Source: Plecoglossus altivelis
Taxonomy: Eukaryota; Chordata; Actinopteri; Osmeriformes; Plecoglossidae
Reading direction: 5' to 3'
NCBI GenBank assembly: GCA_036571765.1
Contig: BROE01000024.1
Coordinates: 6,342,048 to 6,406,047 of the forward strand
DNA length: 64,000 nt
Position numbers and translations under genes: made by a program. Shown piece after piece: positions 62,561 through 64,000 of the stretch (position 1 is its first letter; each line of letters starts with the position of its first letter). The notes under the pieces were generated by a model. It did no database searches. It was given only the letters and a program-made list of their open reading frames with translations, and was not told where the DNA came from.

Positions 62561-62900
62561 ACTTTGGTAGAGCCGCCCCTCCATACTGCCACTAAAATAA
62601 TCCCCGTAAGAGGTTAGTAATGGACGTTTTCAGGCATCCTGGCCTTGGACTCATAGTACTTGATAGGGTTGCGCCGAAGCTGCTCTGCTCCATATGACCG
62701 TTTTTGGGACTCCGTCCCCTCCATAACTAGCCCTGTTCCCCTCCAAGCTGGCCAACACCGCCCCACTCGCAGCTGACCTGCCACCCTCACGCATCCTGCC
62801 CTGCCCCCTCCATACTGCCAAACGAGCCTCCGCCTCTCAATCCTGCAGCCGGCCGCCTGCTCCATACTGCCCGCCCCCTCCATAACTGCGGGCGCGTGCC
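62560..62900 (-). other. GC-rich sequence with recurring Tyr-Gly-Gly-coding motif
   Basis: On the plus strand CTCCATACTGCC or CTCCATAACT recurs about six times (near 62581, 62721, 62809, 62860 and 62875). On the minus strand these read QYGGG, SYGGG or SYGAE in different frames, separated by stops. This resembles decayed coding sequence for a Gly/Tyr-rich low-complexity protein, or a degenerate tandem repeat. A minus frame covers 62614-63153, but its ends show no family resemblance. No function is assigned. Confidence 0.3.
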
Positions 62901-64000
62901 CCAGCTCCCACCTCTGAATGTTCCCTTCCTTGTCCTCTGTGGAGGTGGTCTGCTTCAATGCCCGGTATTTCGTCCGCCTATCCTTCACTCCCTCCGGAAT
63001 TGTCCACCACACCAACACACCACACACAACAACACACACAACACAGTTTTCACACATATGGGGGTGAAACACACGCACACATTGAATGCACCAGGTCGGA
63101 GAGCTACACACCATAAAGGCAGGGGGGGGTGAAACATTTGAATAGTTGTTCAATGTCTTTACTAGTTCATGAAGATGTCCTATTTTGGTTTTTTTTGGGC
63201 TGAAATACCGAATGATAATTACCCCCCCTAGTGTTGTCTGACACTAATGCCCATCAAGGGGTTAGTAGCACACACACACAGACTTCAAATGAAGCTTTTC
63301 ATGTTGACCGTCACTTTTGTTCGTATATTGGGCATCACAGACTGTTATTTCTGTTTTGACCTTGCTTGTTTCTCCTCTGCTTGACTTCTGAGGGACTATC
63401 TGTGGATGTAGGGGTGAAAGAGTCTGTCTGTGTATGTAGCACACACACACACACACACACACACAAACAATAAGGAATAGAGTGTAGGAGCAAGAGAAGG
63501 TTGGGGAATCGATGAGGGGAAAAGCCTGGCTAAGCAAGCTAAAGACAGGAATGAAGACTCATTCTTGGTGTAAGGAACAAAAATACATTTCTTTCTTTTC
63601 CCTGAGTTTGCGTGTAGAAGTGATCTGTGTACATAAGGGCTCCGCCCCTCCCTCCTGTGGGTTTCAGAATAATTAACAGCTGCACCTATTTCGTCAGCAT
63701 CTGCTTTGATTTGAAATGAATTCAGACGGGATTAGTCCAGATTAGGGCAGGATAATTTAAACGACCTCTGTCTGGAACCAGATGCATCCGGCTGGTGTGG
63801 AGCCTGGGGATTAGAATGCTCCTGAGCAAGGGAACATTAGCCCCTCTTGTTAGCCTGACGGGTAGGGCCAACTTTCCCGCTGGCCCCCAGGTTAATCTCC
63901 TAAAATGGACTCCCGCGCTTCGACAACAAAGACCATGTAACTAGGAGATTAACCACTGAAGAGCTGTCTTATCTATTTATAGCGATTTAAAAGTCACTTA
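62900..64000 (+). other. Presumed drosha intron with CNE-like end
   Basis: No coding exon is recognised. It holds a CA-rich patch (63000-63080), a (CA)n array (63440-63465) and, from about 63,640, an evenly composed stretch with homeobox-type sites (GGGATTAG, GGATTAGAATG, AATTAACAG). The last 350 bases look like a conserved non-coding element, but no alignment supports this. Confidence 0.35.
63440..63465 (+). repeat. (CA)n microsatellite
   Basis: About 13 CA dinucleotides. Confidence 0.93.

Overview
This window is nuclear DNA from a vertebrate, most likely a teleost fish. The evidence is an intronless melanocortin-4 receptor gene of teleost type, the spliced 5' part of the microRNA-processing nuclease gene drosha with consensus splice sites, many long CA/GT, GA/CT and TGTC microsatellites, and relics of a tRNA-derived SINE, a LINE and a Tc1/mariner-like DNA transposon. 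There is no sign of bacterial or viral content. The species cannot be fixed from sequence alone.

Layout. Positions 1-41,160 are a gene desert. They hold microsatellites, two minisatellites (29-bp units at 8,180 and about 30-34-bp units at 26,819), old transposon relics, and several stretches of even base composition rich in homeobox, forkhead or SOX-like motifs that look like conserved non-coding elements; this is judged by eye, without an alignment. A TATA-like motif at 41,169 is followed by a leader of about 0.7 kb and the complete mc4r coding sequence (41,880-42,878, + strand). An AT-rich 3' UTR follows, with polyadenylation signals at 43,643 and 43,976. Positions 44,000-58,250 are again non-coding and include two CTCF-like motifs at 55,238 and 57,876. 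drosha starts near 58.3-58.5 kb (+ strand). Eight coding exons covering about 600 residues can be defined between 58,840 and 62,502; the rest of the gene, including both RNase III domains, lies beyond the window.

The two genes have unrelated jobs: MC4R is a Gs-coupled neuroendocrine receptor controlling feeding and growth, while DROSHA is the nuclear RNase III of the Microprocessor. Their sharing a window is synteny, not a pathway. The flanking deserts most plausibly carry mc4r enhancers, and the CTCF-like motifs may separate the two genes.

Most noteworthy: a 33-codon upstream ORF encoding a signal-peptide-like peptide just downstream of the mc4r TATA motif, followed by at least five more upstream ORFs; an in-frame 12-bp repeat expansion in the drosha Arg-rich region; loss of the drosha reading frame inside what should be conserved exon 8, next to GC-rich sequence with recurring Gly-Tyr-coding motifs on the other strand; three CTCF-like motifs in one orientation; and several perfect inverted repeats in candidate regulatory elements. 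I found no clear undescribed multi-gene system.
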